Notes: a model not told the origin generated them from the letters alone. A DNA stretch of 64,000 bases from Gammaproteobacteria bacterium UBA5109 (GCA_002414385.1 DHZH01000005.1:62001-126000), one strand, 5' to 3'; positions 7,201-15,565 are shown, numbered from the stretch's first letter. Program-made: numbers and translations.

Positions 7201-8283
7201 ATGGCAGACCAGGACAGAAACAAACAGGACAGTAATAAAGAAAAAGCACTCAGTGCGGCACTGGCACAAATTGAAAGACAGTTCGGCAAAGGCTCCATGA
7301 TGCGCCTTGGCGACTCCGAGCGGGTACGTATCCCTGCCATTTCAACCGGTTCGCTGGGGCTGGATATTGCCCTGGGGATTGGCGGCCTGCCCAAAGGCCG
7401 CGTGGTGGAAATCTACGGCCCGGAATCCTCCGGTAAAACCACCCTGACCCTGCAGGTCATTGCCGAAGCCCAGAAAGCCGGTGGCACCTGTGCTTTTATC
7501 GATGCTGAGCATGCGCTGGATCCTGAATATGCCGGCAACCTGGGTGTGAATGTTGACGACCTGCTGGTCAGCCAGCCGGATACCGGCGAACAGGCCCTGG
7601 AAATCTGCGACATGGTGGTGCGTTCCGGCGCTGTCGATGTGGTCGTTATTGACTCGGTTGCCGCGCTGACACCCCGTGCAGAAATTGAAGGCGATATGGG
7701 CGACTCCCATATGGGCCTGCAGGCGCGCCTGATGTCCCAGGCCCTGCGCAAGATGACAGGCAATATCAAGAACTCCGGCACGCTGGTGATCTTCATTAAC
7801 CAGATTCGCATGAAGATCGGCGTGATGTTCGGTTCCCCTGAAACCACTACCGGTGGTAATGCCCTGAAATTCTATTCTTCTGTACGCCTTGATATCCGCC
7901 GTATCGGTTCCATCAAGGAAGGCGATGAAGTGGTGGGTAACGAAACCCGCGTCAAGGTTGTCAAAAACAAGGTGGCACCGCCATTCAAACAGGTCGAATT
8001 CCAGATCTATTACGGCAAGGGCATCTCCCGACTGGGTGAGATCATCGACCTGGGGGTTACCCATGACCTGGTCGAGAAATCCGGCGCCTGGTATGCCTAC
8101 AAGGGCGACAAAATCGGACAGGGCAAAAAGAACGCCATGCAGTACCTGGAAGAAAACCCGAAAATTGCCCAGGAAATCGAAACTGCATTACGCGACAAGC
8201 TGCTGGCCAAACCCGAAAAACCAACGCCTGCCAGTAAGGACGAACTCGATGAATCCGAAGAGGCTGTTGCTGCCAGCGAATAA
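7201..8283 (+). CDS. recA: Recombinase RecA
   Basis: Homologous recombination and SOS co-protease, 360 residues. Walker A GPESSGKTT at about 67-75, Walker B VVVIDSVAAL, the conserved FINQIRMKIGVMFG-type loop region and an acidic C-terminal tail (DELDESEEAVAASE) are all present. The ATG at 7201 gives the usual start MADQDRNKQDSNKEKALSAAL. No strong Shine-Dalgarno sequence is visible upstream. recX follows 59 bases downstream with two palindromic repeat copies in the gap. Confidence 0.98.
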   Translation: MADQDRNKQDSNKEKALSAALAQIERQFGKGSMMRLGDSERVRIPAISTGSLGLDIALGIGGLPKGRVVEIYGPESSGKTTLTLQVIAEAQKAGGTCAFIDAEHALDPEYAGNLGVNVDDLLVSQPDTGEQALEICDMVVRSGAVDVVVIDSVAALTPRAEIEGDMGDSHMGLQARLMSQALRKMTGNIKNSGTLVIFINQIRMKIGVMFGSPETTTGGNALKFYSSVRLDIRRIGSIKEGDEVVGNETRVKVVKNKVAPPFKQVEFQIYYGKGISRLGEIIDLGVTHDLVEKSGAWYAYKGDKIGQGKKNAMQYLEENPKIAQEIETALRDKLLAKPEKPTPASKDELDESEEAVAASE

Positions 8284-8296
8284 TGCTTGGGAATGC

Positions 8297-8334
8297 ATGG
8301 GGACTGACCCCGAAATGGGGTCTGTCCCCTATTT
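8297..8334 (+). repeat. GGGGTCTGTCCCC repeats, copies C1 and C2
   Basis: C1 (ATGGGGACTGACCCCG, 8297-8312) and C2 (8313-8334, AAATGGGGTCTGTCCCCT plus ATTT) lie between recA and recX. C2 is the exact 22-base reverse complement of copy A at 3610-3631. Transcripts of recA-recX would carry the hairpin. Confidence 0.85.
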
Positions 8335-8342
8335 AATTTCGC

Positions 8343-8798
8343 ATGGATTCAAACAACTCATCCAACAAACCTGAAATAGCCATCCGTCGTGCTGCCATGG
8401 ACCTGCTGGCACGACGTGAACATTCCTTCCAGGAACTCACAGAAAAACTCCAATCCCGCTTCCCGGACGAAGATGTCATTCCGCCGCTGGAAAAACTGCG
8501 CGAAGAAAACCTGCAGTCCGACCAGCGCTATCTGGAAGCTTATGTCCGCTACCGAAGCAATCGTGGTTTCGGCCCCCTGAAAATTGAAGCTGAACTCTAT
8601 CCCAAGGGCCTGGATTCCACCCAGGTCAGGGAAGCCCTGTATAGCGAAGAATATGACTGGACGGAATTATGCCACGCCGCTAAGGAAAAGCGCTTTGGCA
8701 GTATTGACCTCAGCACGCCCAAGGAGCGGGCCCGGTGCCAGCGCTTTTTGCAGGGTAGGGGTTTTGGTTTTGATCAGATAAGAGAATGTCTGGAATAG
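8343..8798 (+). CDS. recX: Regulatory protein RecX
   Basis: RecA inhibitor of 151 residues, family length. It has the tandem three-helix repeats typical of RecX: RRAAMDLLARREHSFQEL, then QRYLEAYVRYRSNRGFGPLKI, and the C-terminal RCQRFLQGRGFGFDQIRECL. It follows recA in the same direction, and the repeat element between them could attenuate recX expression. No clear Shine-Dalgarno sequence precedes the ATG. Confidence 0.93.
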   Translation: MDSNNSSNKPEIAIRRAAMDLLARREHSFQELTEKLQSRFPDEDVIPPLEKLREENLQSDQRYLEAYVRYRSNRGFGPLKIEAELYPKGLDSTQVREALYSEEYDWTELCHAAKEKRFGSIDLSTPKERARCQRFLQGRGFGFDQIRECLE

Positions 8799-8801
8799 GC
8801 C

Positions 8802-9023
8802 TTAAAGATTAAGATAACTTCTGCGCCTTTTAACCAGGGCATCTATACCGGTTTTCAGTGGAGTAGCGGGTTTATAACCAATATAAGACTCCAGATCACT
8901 TGTATCTGCATATGTATGCTTTACATCCCCAGGCTGCATGGCGTTTTTCATGACCGCCTGGTAAAGCCTTCCTGCTACAAAGCTGCCGATAAAACCGGCA
9001 GCACCGGTAACAAGATATTTCAT
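8802..9023 (-). pseudogene. Internally deleted nucleotide-sugar epimerase remnant
   Basis: An intact 73-codon frame joins the first 20 or so residues of an NAD-dependent epimerase (MKYLVTGAAGFIGSFVAGRL, the Rossmann GxxGxxG) directly to the family's last 50 (QPGDVKHTYADTSDLESYIGYKPATPL...). The matching ends in the intact epimerase at 35015-36067 are ILVTGAAGFIGFHLVQKLL and QPGDVPSTYADIKDLSEDM. Roughly 270 residues including the Ser/Tyr/Lys catalytic core are gone, so it cannot be an active epimerase. Its ATG overlaps the ugd stop by four bases (ATGA), so it is still coupled to ugd. It ends three bases from recX, tail to tail. Confidence 0.88.
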
Positions 9024-10384
9024 GCTTTCCCACCAGTCACTGACAGGCCCCGGCCAATGGCATAATAGGAAAAGCCTAATTCAACCATTTTTTCAGGATC
9101 GTAGATATTACGCCCGTCAAAAATCAAGGGTTCATTTAAGGCAGCCAAGATCTGCTCAAAATCAGGGGCTCGAAAGCTTTGCCACTCGGTACAGATAAGC
9201 AGGGCGTCGGCTCCTTCAAGTGCGGATTCTTTGGAATCACAGAGGATAAAATCTTCCCTTTCGCCGTAAATACGCTTGGCTTCTTCCATGGCTTGCGGGT
9301 CATAGGCCTGCACTCTGGCATCTGCAGCCCATAGTGATTCCATCAAGGCGCGGGATGGTGCTTCGCGCATGTCATCAGTATTGGGCTTAAAAGATAAGCC
9401 CCATAAAGCGAAAGTCTTGTTGTGCAAGCCGGTCTTTTTTTGTTCGGTCACTCCGAAGTGGCGGCAGACATAGTCAAATAGTTTGTTCTTCTGCCGACTG
9501 TTGACTGCTTCAACAGCCTCAAGTATTTCCGGCTTGTAATCCAGGGTATTGGCCGTGTGAATCAGCGCCTGTACATCCTTAGGAAAGCAGGAACCACCAT
9601 AACCACAGCCGGGATAGATAAACTGATATCCTATACGGGGGTCGGACCCAATACCATGACGAACCTGCTCAATATCAGCGCCAACCTGTTCGGCGATATT
9701 GGCGATTTCATTCATAAAACTGATTTTGGTGGCAAGCATGCAATTGGCGGCGTATTTGGTCAACTCAGCACTGCGGATATCCATGACGATGATCTTGTCA
9801 TGATTTCGATTAAATGGGGCATAGAGCTCCCTCATGGCTTCTTCGGCATCTTCTGAGTCAGTGCCAATGATAATGCGGTCTGGTCGCTGACAGTCTTTTA
9901 CTGCAGCACCTTCTTTCAGAAACTCTGGGTTGGAAACTACAGAATAACTAATGGATTCACCTCTGGAAGCCAGAACTTCTGCAATCTTTGCCTTGACCAT
10001 GTCCGCCGTGCCTACCGGCACAGTGGATTTATCGACAATAATCTTGGGAGACTGCATATGGGTTGCAATGCTCTCAGCAACTTTCAATACATATTGCAGG
10101 TCTGCCGAACCGTCTTCATCGGGTGGTGTGCCAACTGCAATAAACTGGAAATTGGAAAATTTTACTCCTTCCTCTGCGTTGTTTGTGAACCTTAAACGGC
10201 CGGCCAGGTGGTTCCTGTCTACCAGCGAAGTTAATTCAGGTTCATAAATAGGGATGATGCCGTTTTTAAGATCATTAATTTTCTTTTCATCGATATCAAC
10301 ACAGCAGATATGATGACCTGCATCGGCCAATACTGCCGCTTGAACTAGTCCAACATAACCAATACCGTAAAAAGTTGCTTTCAT
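9020..10384 (-). CDS. ugd: UDP-glucose 6-dehydrogenase
   Basis: Oxidises UDP-glucose to UDP-glucuronate with two NAD+, 454 residues. The Rossmann motif GIGYVG is at the N-terminus, VGTPPDEDGSAD and DKSTVPVGTAD follow, and the catalytic cysteine lies in GCGYGGSCFPKDVQAL; the UDP-binding C-terminal domain has FALWGLSFKPNTDDMREAPS. The ATG at 10384 is preceded by AGGGCA; the frame extends to 10405 without need. It is transcribed away from the rfaH gene. Product UDP-GlcA is a likely donor, or precursor of UDP-GalA, for the polysaccharide encoded to the right, though its own downstream epimerase is broken. Confidence 0.95.
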   Translation of the reverse strand: MKATFYGIGYVGLVQAAVLADAGHHICCVDIDEKKINDLKNGIIPIYEPELTSLVDRNHLAGRLRFTNNAEEGVKFSNFQFIAVGTPPDEDGSADLQYVLKVAESIATHMQSPKIIVDKSTVPVGTADMVKAKIAEVLASRGESISYSVVSNPEFLKEGAAVKDCQRPDRIIIGTDSEDAEEAMRELYAPFNRNHDKIIVMDIRSAELTKYAANCMLATKISFMNEIANIAEQVGADIEQVRHGIGSDPRIGYQFIYPGCGYGGSCFPKDVQALIHTANTLDYKPEILEAVEAVNSRQKNKLFDYVCRHFGVTEQKKTGLHNKTFALWGLSFKPNTDDMREAPSRALMESLWAADARVQAYDPQAMEEAKRIYGEREDFILCDSKESALEGADALLICTEWQSFRAPDFEQILAALNEPLIFDGRNIYDPEKMVELGFSYYAIGRGLSVTGGKA

Positions 10385-10422
10385 GCTTGCCCTTTTTTGT
10401 TCCACCCAGAATAAAAATAGCG

Positions 10423-10428
10423 ATTATA
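10423..10428 (-). promoter_or_regulatory. Candidate ugd -10 box
   Basis: A consensus TATAAT on the minus strand about 40 bases upstream of the ugd start; no convincing -35 is seen. Confidence 0.35.
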
Positions 10429-10490
10429 GTCAGTAAGTAAGTAGATGGATATGGCTCAAACTTGGTATCAGGGATTTACAGAAAGCTTTG

Positions 10491-10528
10491 CTGATAGGTT
10501 CAGGAGTCATGACTCCTGAACCTATCAG
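10491..10528. promoter_or_regulatory. Perfect 38-bp palindrome upstream of rfaH
   Basis: Two 19-base arms (left arm CTGATAGGTTCAGGAGTCA) are exact reverse complements with no spacer. It lies between divergent ugd and rfaH and covers the position of the rfaH -35 hexamer. No T tract follows on either side, so it is not an intrinsic terminator; an operator or an RNA hairpin is more likely. Confidence 0.75.
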
Positions 10529-10537
10529 GTTTATAAT
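10509..10537 (+). promoter_or_regulatory. Candidate rfaH promoter (leaderless)
   Basis: ATGACT (10509-10514) and TATAAT (10532-10537), 17 bases apart. Initiation about seven bases after the -10 would fall at 10544, which is the A of the start codon. The -35 lies inside the 38-bp palindrome. Confidence 0.5.
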
Positions 10538-10543
10538 GGCGGT

Positions 10544-11050
10544 ATGAGTAACTGGTATTTGTTAATGGCTCGCCCCAGGCAGGAAGCCCGGGCTAGTGAC
10601 CACCTTGAGAACCAGGGATTTAAGGTTTTCTATCCGCGATTGCTTAGCTACAAGCTTAAATCCGGCAAACAGGAAAAAGTCCTTGCTCCCTTATTTCCCC
10701 GTTACTTATTTGTCCACCTGGATGAATATAAAGATCAATGGTCGACCATCCGCTCCACCAGGGGCGCCATTGATCTGGTCCGCTTTTCTGAGTATCCAGC
10801 CGAAGTGCCAGAAACCATAGTACAATCCCTTCAAGCCTTTGCCGATGAATCAGGCATCGTCGATCAGACTCTCAGTAACCCATTTATTTATGCTCCAGGT
10901 GACCGGGTGGAAATTACCCAAACCAGTTTCAAAGGGCTCCATGCGATTATCAAGGAACAGGATGATAAACAACGGGTTATTTTGTTGATTAGTCTACTCG
11001 GCAAACAGCAAGAGCTTAAATTGCCTCTTGCTGCTGTTGTTAGGCTATAA
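10544..11050 (+). CDS. rfaH: RfaH-type transcription antiterminator
   Basis: NusG paralogue of 168 residues. The N-terminal NGN domain starts with the characteristic SNWYLLMARPRQEARASDHL and contains PLFPRYLFVHLD and STIRSTRGAIDLVRF, closer to RfaH than to NusG. A C-terminal KOW-type domain begins at about 120 (FIYAPGDRVEIT...GLHAIIKEQ). RfaH binds the ops sequence in the paused elongation complex and suppresses termination across long envelope operons. An exact ops core follows 128 bases after its stop codon, in the leader of the polysaccharide operon, so that operon is the obvious target. The start at 10544 is fixed by the conserved WYLL motif although there is almost no room for a leader. 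Confidence 0.93.
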   Translation: MSNWYLLMARPRQEARASDHLENQGFKVFYPRLLSYKLKSGKQEKVLAPLFPRYLFVHLDEYKDQWSTIRSTRGAIDLVRFSEYPAEVPETIVQSLQAFADESGIVDQTLSNPFIYAPGDRVEITQTSFKGLHAIIKEQDDKQRVILLISLLGKQQELKLPLAAVVRL

Positions 11051-11105
11051 ATAAGATGCCAAAAGCCGTTGCTCTAATATCTTTATAATTAATTCCCTTA
11101 CCTGC

Positions 11106-11134
11106 TTCAAATTCCTAAGCCATATTGATATAGT
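11106..11134 (+). promoter_or_regulatory. Polysaccharide operon promoter
   Basis: TTCAAA (11106-11111), a 17-base spacer and TATAGT (11129-11134), with an extended -10 TGA immediately before it. This puts the ops element about 38-48 nt into the transcript, the usual leader position. Confidence 0.55.
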
Positions 11135-11177
11135 GTTCACCGCTTGAACGCTATTGATTATGCCTTGCCTGAGGTAG

Positions 11178-11188
11178 GGCGGTAGCGT
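11178..11188 (+). promoter_or_regulatory. ops element (RfaH recruitment site)
   Basis: GGCGGTAGCGT, an exact match to the E. coli ops core, in the untranslated leader between rfaH and the EPS regulator gene. The preceding bases (GAGGTAG) resemble the JUMPstart context. It is expected to pause RNA polymerase and load RfaH. Confidence 0.85.
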
Positions 11189-11308
11189 CTCTGAATTGTC
11201 AATTCCTTAGTTTCTGATTTATTAAACTTACTTCCATTATCAAGCTAATTACTCTAGTTGCCGGTGACTCAACCCTCTAATGAGGGCCTCAAATATCTAG
11301 TTAGTTTT

Positions 11309-11641
11309 ATGTCCATTCTGAGCGACGAAAATCGATATCAACTCCTCAAATTGCTTGAGGAAAATCCGGAATTGAGCCAACGCCAGATTGCATCTGTCTT
11401 GGGTATTAGTCTGGGTAAGGTGAATTTCTGCCTGCGGGCGCTGATTAAACAAGGATGGATTAAAGCTGGGAACTTCAGCAGTAATCCTGATAAGAAGGCT
11501 TATGCTTACCTGCTAACTCTTAAAGGTATTGAGGAGAAGGGACGAGTTACGCTGCGCTTTTTAGCAAAAAAGCAGGAAGAATATGAATTGTTAGAGCGAG
11601 AAATTGACGAATTAAAGAATGAAGCAAAAAACTACCGATAG
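11309..11641 (+). CDS. MarR-family EPS-associated regulator
   Basis: Winged-helix protein of about 110 residues of the type found as first gene of exopolysaccharide operons. It has SILSDENRYQLLKLLEENPE, a helix-turn-helix (LSQRQIASVLGISLGKVNFCLRALIKQGWIK), then YAYLLTLKGIEEKGRVTLRFL and a C-terminal coiled coil. The start is uncertain: ATG 11309 matches the family N-terminus, while TTG 11258 and GTG 11264 are possible in-frame starts; none has a good Shine-Dalgarno sequence. It is the first gene behind the ops element. Its target is not visible, though the operon's own leader is a reasonable guess. Confidence 0.85.
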   Translation: MSILSDENRYQLLKLLEENPELSQRQIASVLGISLGKVNFCLRALIKQGWIKAGNFSSNPDKKAYAYLLTLKGIEEKGRVTLRFLAKKQEEYELLEREIDELKNEAKNYR

Positions 11642-11802
11642 TTAATCGTATATCCCTTATAAATATTGGCCGAATTCAGTGTATTGTTGTAATATGCAAT
11701 TCTTTTGCATTCTAGGAAAAATAAGTACTTAGCTGCGCTTGCTCAAATAATTCATAAGAAAATAAGAAGGCTAAGAAAAGCGTAAAAATAAAGAGCACAA
11801 GA

Positions 11803-14580
11803 ATGAAAGTAAATTTTAAGAATTCCCACTGCATTTCTCTCACCATTCTGTCTGGAAGCTCCAGAAAGTATTGCATTTTATTAGCCATGCTGATGATCAA
11901 CATGGTTTTTCAATCTGCCGTCTTTGGGCAAGCAGATATACTAAGTAATCTCACACCAGAACAGTTAGCTCAGTTTAATCAGCTCCCTCCTCAGCAACGC
12001 CAGGAACTCCTGAATCAATTACAGCTAGGCTCAACATCGGGTTTTGAGCTGCCCGTTACACAACCGCAAACGGTTAGCCCACGTGAAACAAATGAAAGCA
12101 ATGCTGAAGATTCAGCTTCTAATGCAGAAGAAGGTATCGAAGGCAGGGAAAATCTAAGCGTTAATGAGGGAAGACCTGAATCCTACAATCAGAGGATTTT
12201 GCGTAAAGCCCTAAGGTTATCTAATTTAGGTATAGATGTCGCCGCTTTAGATACATACGGTGAACTGGCCCAAATGGGCGTTCTTGAGACACTCCGAAAT
12301 GGAGAGTTTTCTTTTGAAGGGGCCGGAGAAGAATCAAGAAATGACTTTGCAGAAGACAGGGTCAGAACTGGTTCAAGAAATACGAATACCCAACTTCGTC
12401 CCTTCGGCTATGATCTTTTTGCCGGCATTCCTTCAACTTTTGCCCCAGCCACAGATATTCCCGTTTCATCCAATTATATTGTGGGGCCTGGTGATACGGT
12501 TGTCCTCCAACTCTATGGGCAGTTGAATGTTCGTTATGAACTGGCTGTCTCCAGGGAAGGACTTATCCAATTTCCGGAAGTTGGGCCATTAAATGTCTCG
12601 GGCCTCAGTTTCGAAGAAATGAGTAATCTGATACGAACGACTGTTGACAATACGCTTATCGGTCAGAATGTCAGTATTACCATGGGGCAGTTGCGCTCCA
12701 TTCAAATATTTGTATTGGGCGAGGCCTATCAGCCTGGTATTTACACAGTCAGCTCGCTAGCAACCATGACGAATGCACTTTTTTCCAGCGGTGGAGTATC
12801 TGAACTTGCTTCTTTGCGAGATATACGCCTAATCAGGGGTGGGGAGCTTCTCACGACCCTGGATTTGTATGACTTATTATTAACTGGTGATACGCGAGAT
12901 GATGCGCGATTACAGCCAAACGATGTGATATTTATCCCTACAAAAGGTCGGACTGTGGGTATTACTGGTGAGGTTCTCCGGCCAGCAATTTTTGAGCTTA
13001 ATGCAGAGGAAACTGTTGAAGATGTCCTGACACTAGCTGGCGAATTGCTCCCGACTGCTTATCCTTTACTAGCCCATATCGAACGTATTAACCAACTTGG
13101 CCAGCGTACCATCATTGATCTGGATCTAGCCAATGAAAATGACCTGAGCACCACAGTTATGGATGGAGATATAATTCAAATTGATTCCATTTTGAACCAG
13201 ATTGAACTGGGTGTAAGTCTGGAAGGTCATGTTTATCGTCCTGGTACTTATGCTTGGAGTGAGGGGGTTAGAGTTAGCGACATTCTCAGAAGAGATAATT
13301 TCCGGGCGGCCCCAGATATGGATTACGCTTTGCTGGTAAGGGAAATCGAACCAGAGCGTAATATCGAGGTATTACAGCTGGATTTGCGGGCGGTATTTAA
13401 TAATCCAGACACAATAGATGACCCGTTACTGCAAGCTCGTGACCGCATTCTGGTCTTTGGTGAAGACTCGCTTGAAAACCGCCTCGATCGGCGTTTATTG
13501 ATTCACCCGGTAGTACAGACATTGAAATATCAATCTGCAACGAATAATTTCCGTAAGGTTGCTACTGTACGCGGTGCTGTCAACGCCCCCGGTGAATACC
13601 CTCTGATTGATAATATGTCACTGGAGGATCTACTGGCTGCCGCTGGCGGTGCCGCCGAACATGCCGATCTGAACGAAAGCGAACTTACGCGCCAAGTCTT
13701 TACCCGTGAGCGTGGCATGGTCGCAGAAACCATGCCGCTTAACCTGACAGATGCCCTTAATCTGAATGCCAGTGTTGAACCCCTGGATCAGCTCAGTATT
13801 CGACAATTGCCGAATTGGGGGCAGACAGCAACAGTTACAATCGAAGGGGAGGTCTTGTCTCCTGGCACCTATGTGATTGGACCGAATGATAGTCTCCTAA
13901 GCCTGATTCAACGAGCTGGTGGGCTGACTGAATTTGCCGACCCGAAAGCGGCCATTTTCTTGCGTGAAGAGCTGCGTGAAAACGAACAGGAATTACTGGA
14001 TGCCTTCAATGATCGCCTGACCTTCGCCTTACTTAATCAAAGCCTGTCACAAAGCAGCGGACAATTGCAGCAGAATACAGTCAATCTTGAAGTCATGAAT
14101 CAGCTGCTTGAACAGATCCGTGAAGCAGAACCACAGGGTAGGCTGGTAATCGACCTGCCCAACCTGATTAGTTCACAGAACCGGCAATCGAACGTTATTT
14201 TACGTGACGGCGATCAATTACTAATTCCACGCAGCCGTCAATCTATTTCCGTGATGGGGGAGGTGCAAGTAGCTACTTCGCATATGTACAACCCTGAATT
14301 GGGCGTGCGTGAATATATAAACAGAAGTGGCGGCTACACTGATAATGCATCTCCAGAGAATGTCTTCGTCATCAAATCCAGTGGTGAAGTCATCCTTTAT
14401 GCCCAAACCACTTCCTGGTTCAGCTTTAGCAACCAGGGTCTACAACTAGAAGCCGGGGATAATATAGTTGTGCCCTATAACGCGGATATCGGCAGCTCGC
14501 TGGTGACATGGATGAATGTATCGACTGTGTTGTTTAATCTGACCACCACACTGCTGGCTGTTGATAGGTTGAGGGATTAG
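11803..14580 (+). CDS. SLBB-domain polysaccharide export protein
   Basis: Large secreted protein of 925 residues with a hydrophobic signal segment (about 24-45, ending AVFGQA). A Gln/Pro/Leu-rich stretch follows (LTPEQLAQFNQLPPQQRQEL), then an acidic Ser/Glu linker, the polysaccharide export domain (NYIVGPGDTVVLQLYGQLNVRYELAVSREGLIQFPEVG split at about 224-260) and several SLBB repeats (e.g. IFVLGEAYQPGIYTVSSLAT, VSLEGHVYRPGTYAWS, VTIEGEVLSPGTYVIGP, ISVMGEVQVATSHMYNPELG). This is more than twice the size of Wza. It should form the outer-membrane or periplasmic export channel. No lipobox is visible. The next gene, wzz, begins two bases after its stop. Confidence 0.9.
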   Translation: MKVNFKNSHCISLTILSGSSRKYCILLAMLMINMVFQSAVFGQADILSNLTPEQLAQFNQLPPQQRQELLNQLQLGSTSGFELPVTQPQTVSPRETNESNAEDSASNAEEGIEGRENLSVNEGRPESYNQRILRKALRLSNLGIDVAALDTYGELAQMGVLETLRNGEFSFEGAGEESRNDFAEDRVRTGSRNTNTQLRPFGYDLFAGIPSTFAPATDIPVSSNYIVGPGDTVVLQLYGQLNVRYELAVSREGLIQFPEVGPLNVSGLSFEEMSNLIRTTVDNTLIGQNVSITMGQLRSIQIFVLGEAYQPGIYTVSSLATMTNALFSSGGVSELASLRDIRLIRGGELLTTLDLYDLLLTGDTRDDARLQPNDVIFIPTKGRTVGITGEVLRPAIFELNAEETVEDVLTLAGELLPTAYPLLAHIERINQLGQRTIIDLDLANENDLSTTVMDGDIIQIDSILNQIELGVSLEGHVYRPGTYAWSEGVRVSDILRRDNFRAAPDMDYALLVREIEPERNIEVLQLDLRAVFNNPDTIDDPLLQARDRILVFGEDSLENRLDRRLLIHPVVQTLKYQSATNNFRKVATVRGAVNAPGEYPLIDNMSLEDLLAAAGGAAEHADLNESELTRQVFTRERGMVAETMPLNLTDALNLNASVEPLDQLSIRQLPNWGQTATVTIEGEVLSPGTYVIGPNDSLLSLIQRAGGLTEFADPKAAIFLREELRENEQELLDAFNDRLTFALLNQSLSQSSGQLQQNTVNLEVMNQLLEQIREAEPQGRLVIDLPNLISSQNRQSNVILRDGDQLLIPRSRQSISVMGEVQVATSHMYNPELGVREYINRSGGYTDNASPENVFVIKSSGEVILYAQTTSWFSFSNQGLQLEAGDNIVVPYNADIGSSLVTWMNVSTVLFNLTTTLLAVDRLRD

Positions 14581-14581
14581 T

Positions 14582-15565
14582 GTGAGCAAACAGCATTCAG
14601 AATATCAGCCCCAAACGCGCAATCAGCCTGAACAGGAATACCCACAAACCAATCATAATGAAATTGATTTGCTGGAATTATTGCGGCTTTTATGGCGACA
14701 CAAATTTTTGATTTTGTCATTTACGATTGTTTCGGCTATTGGATCCGTTATATATGCTCTCTCTCTACCGGATATTTATCGCACTGAAGTATTGCTCTCT
14801 CCAGTTGAAGAGAATTCAAACAGCAATGCTGGTAATTTGCTTGGGCAATTGGGAGGGTTGGCAAATATAGCTGGACTAAATATAAATGGAGGGGTGGGGA
14901 CAACAAGGAAAGTACGTGCTCTAGCAACCTTACAATCTCGGGCATTTATTAAACAATTTTTTGAAGATCATAATATTCTAGTAGAGTTTATGGCAGTAAA
15001 ACCAGGCGAGCAAAGTGGGACCGTTGTTATTGACCCAGAAGTTTATGATGTGACAGCACAGCGCTGGATTAATAATGAAGAGGGTCAACTAAATAGTACT
15101 CCAAGCGAATGGGATGTTTATCAAGCTTTTTCATCCATTCTGAATATAGATGAAGATACAGCGACGGGACTTGTTACTGTAACATTGGATTGGTATGACC
15201 CAGTCAAAATTAAGAACTGGCTTGAGTGGCTTATTTTTGATTTAAATGGACATATGAGAGCTCAGGATACTGCTGAGGCAAGAAGAGCAATTGATTATTT
15301 AGAAGATCAAGCTCAAAGGACTCAACTAGTTGAAATGAGAAATATCTTTTATAACCTTATAGAACAACAGACCCAGACTATAATGCTAGCAGATGCAAGG
15401 GAAGGCTACGTATTTGAAGTTATTGATCCACCAATAGTGCCGGAGCAAAAAGAGGCTCCTCGACGAGCTATTATTTGCCTAGTAATTACCATATTAGGTT
15501 TTATACTTGCTATCGTGCTTATAGTTGTAACAAAAGCAGTAAAAAATGCACAAGGCAATTTTTGA
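14582..15565 (+). CDS. wzz: Wzz-type chain length determinant
   Basis: Inner-membrane polysaccharide co-polymerase of 327 residues. It has an N-terminal Wzz domain (EIDLLELLRLLWRHKFLILS) with a first membrane segment at about 37-57, a periplasmic helical region with LSPVEE, and a second membrane segment at about 299-319 preceded by the proline-rich IDPPIVPEQKEAPRR motif. There is no cytoplasmic tyrosine-kinase domain, so it is Wzz-like rather than Wzc-like. GTG start two bases after the export gene stop. It would control chain length of the Wzy product. Confidence 0.9.
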   Translation: MSKQHSEYQPQTRNQPEQEYPQTNHNEIDLLELLRLLWRHKFLILSFTIVSAIGSVIYALSLPDIYRTEVLLSPVEENSNSNAGNLLGQLGGLANIAGLNINGGVGTTRKVRALATLQSRAFIKQFFEDHNILVEFMAVKPGEQSGTVVIDPEVYDVTAQRWINNEEGQLNSTPSEWDVYQAFSSILNIDEDTATGLVTVTLDWYDPVKIKNWLEWLIFDLNGHMRAQDTAEARRAIDYLEDQAQRTQLVEMRNIFYNLIEQQTQTIMLADAREGYVFEVIDPPIVPEQKEAPRRAIICLVITILGFILAIVLIVVTKAVKNAQGNF

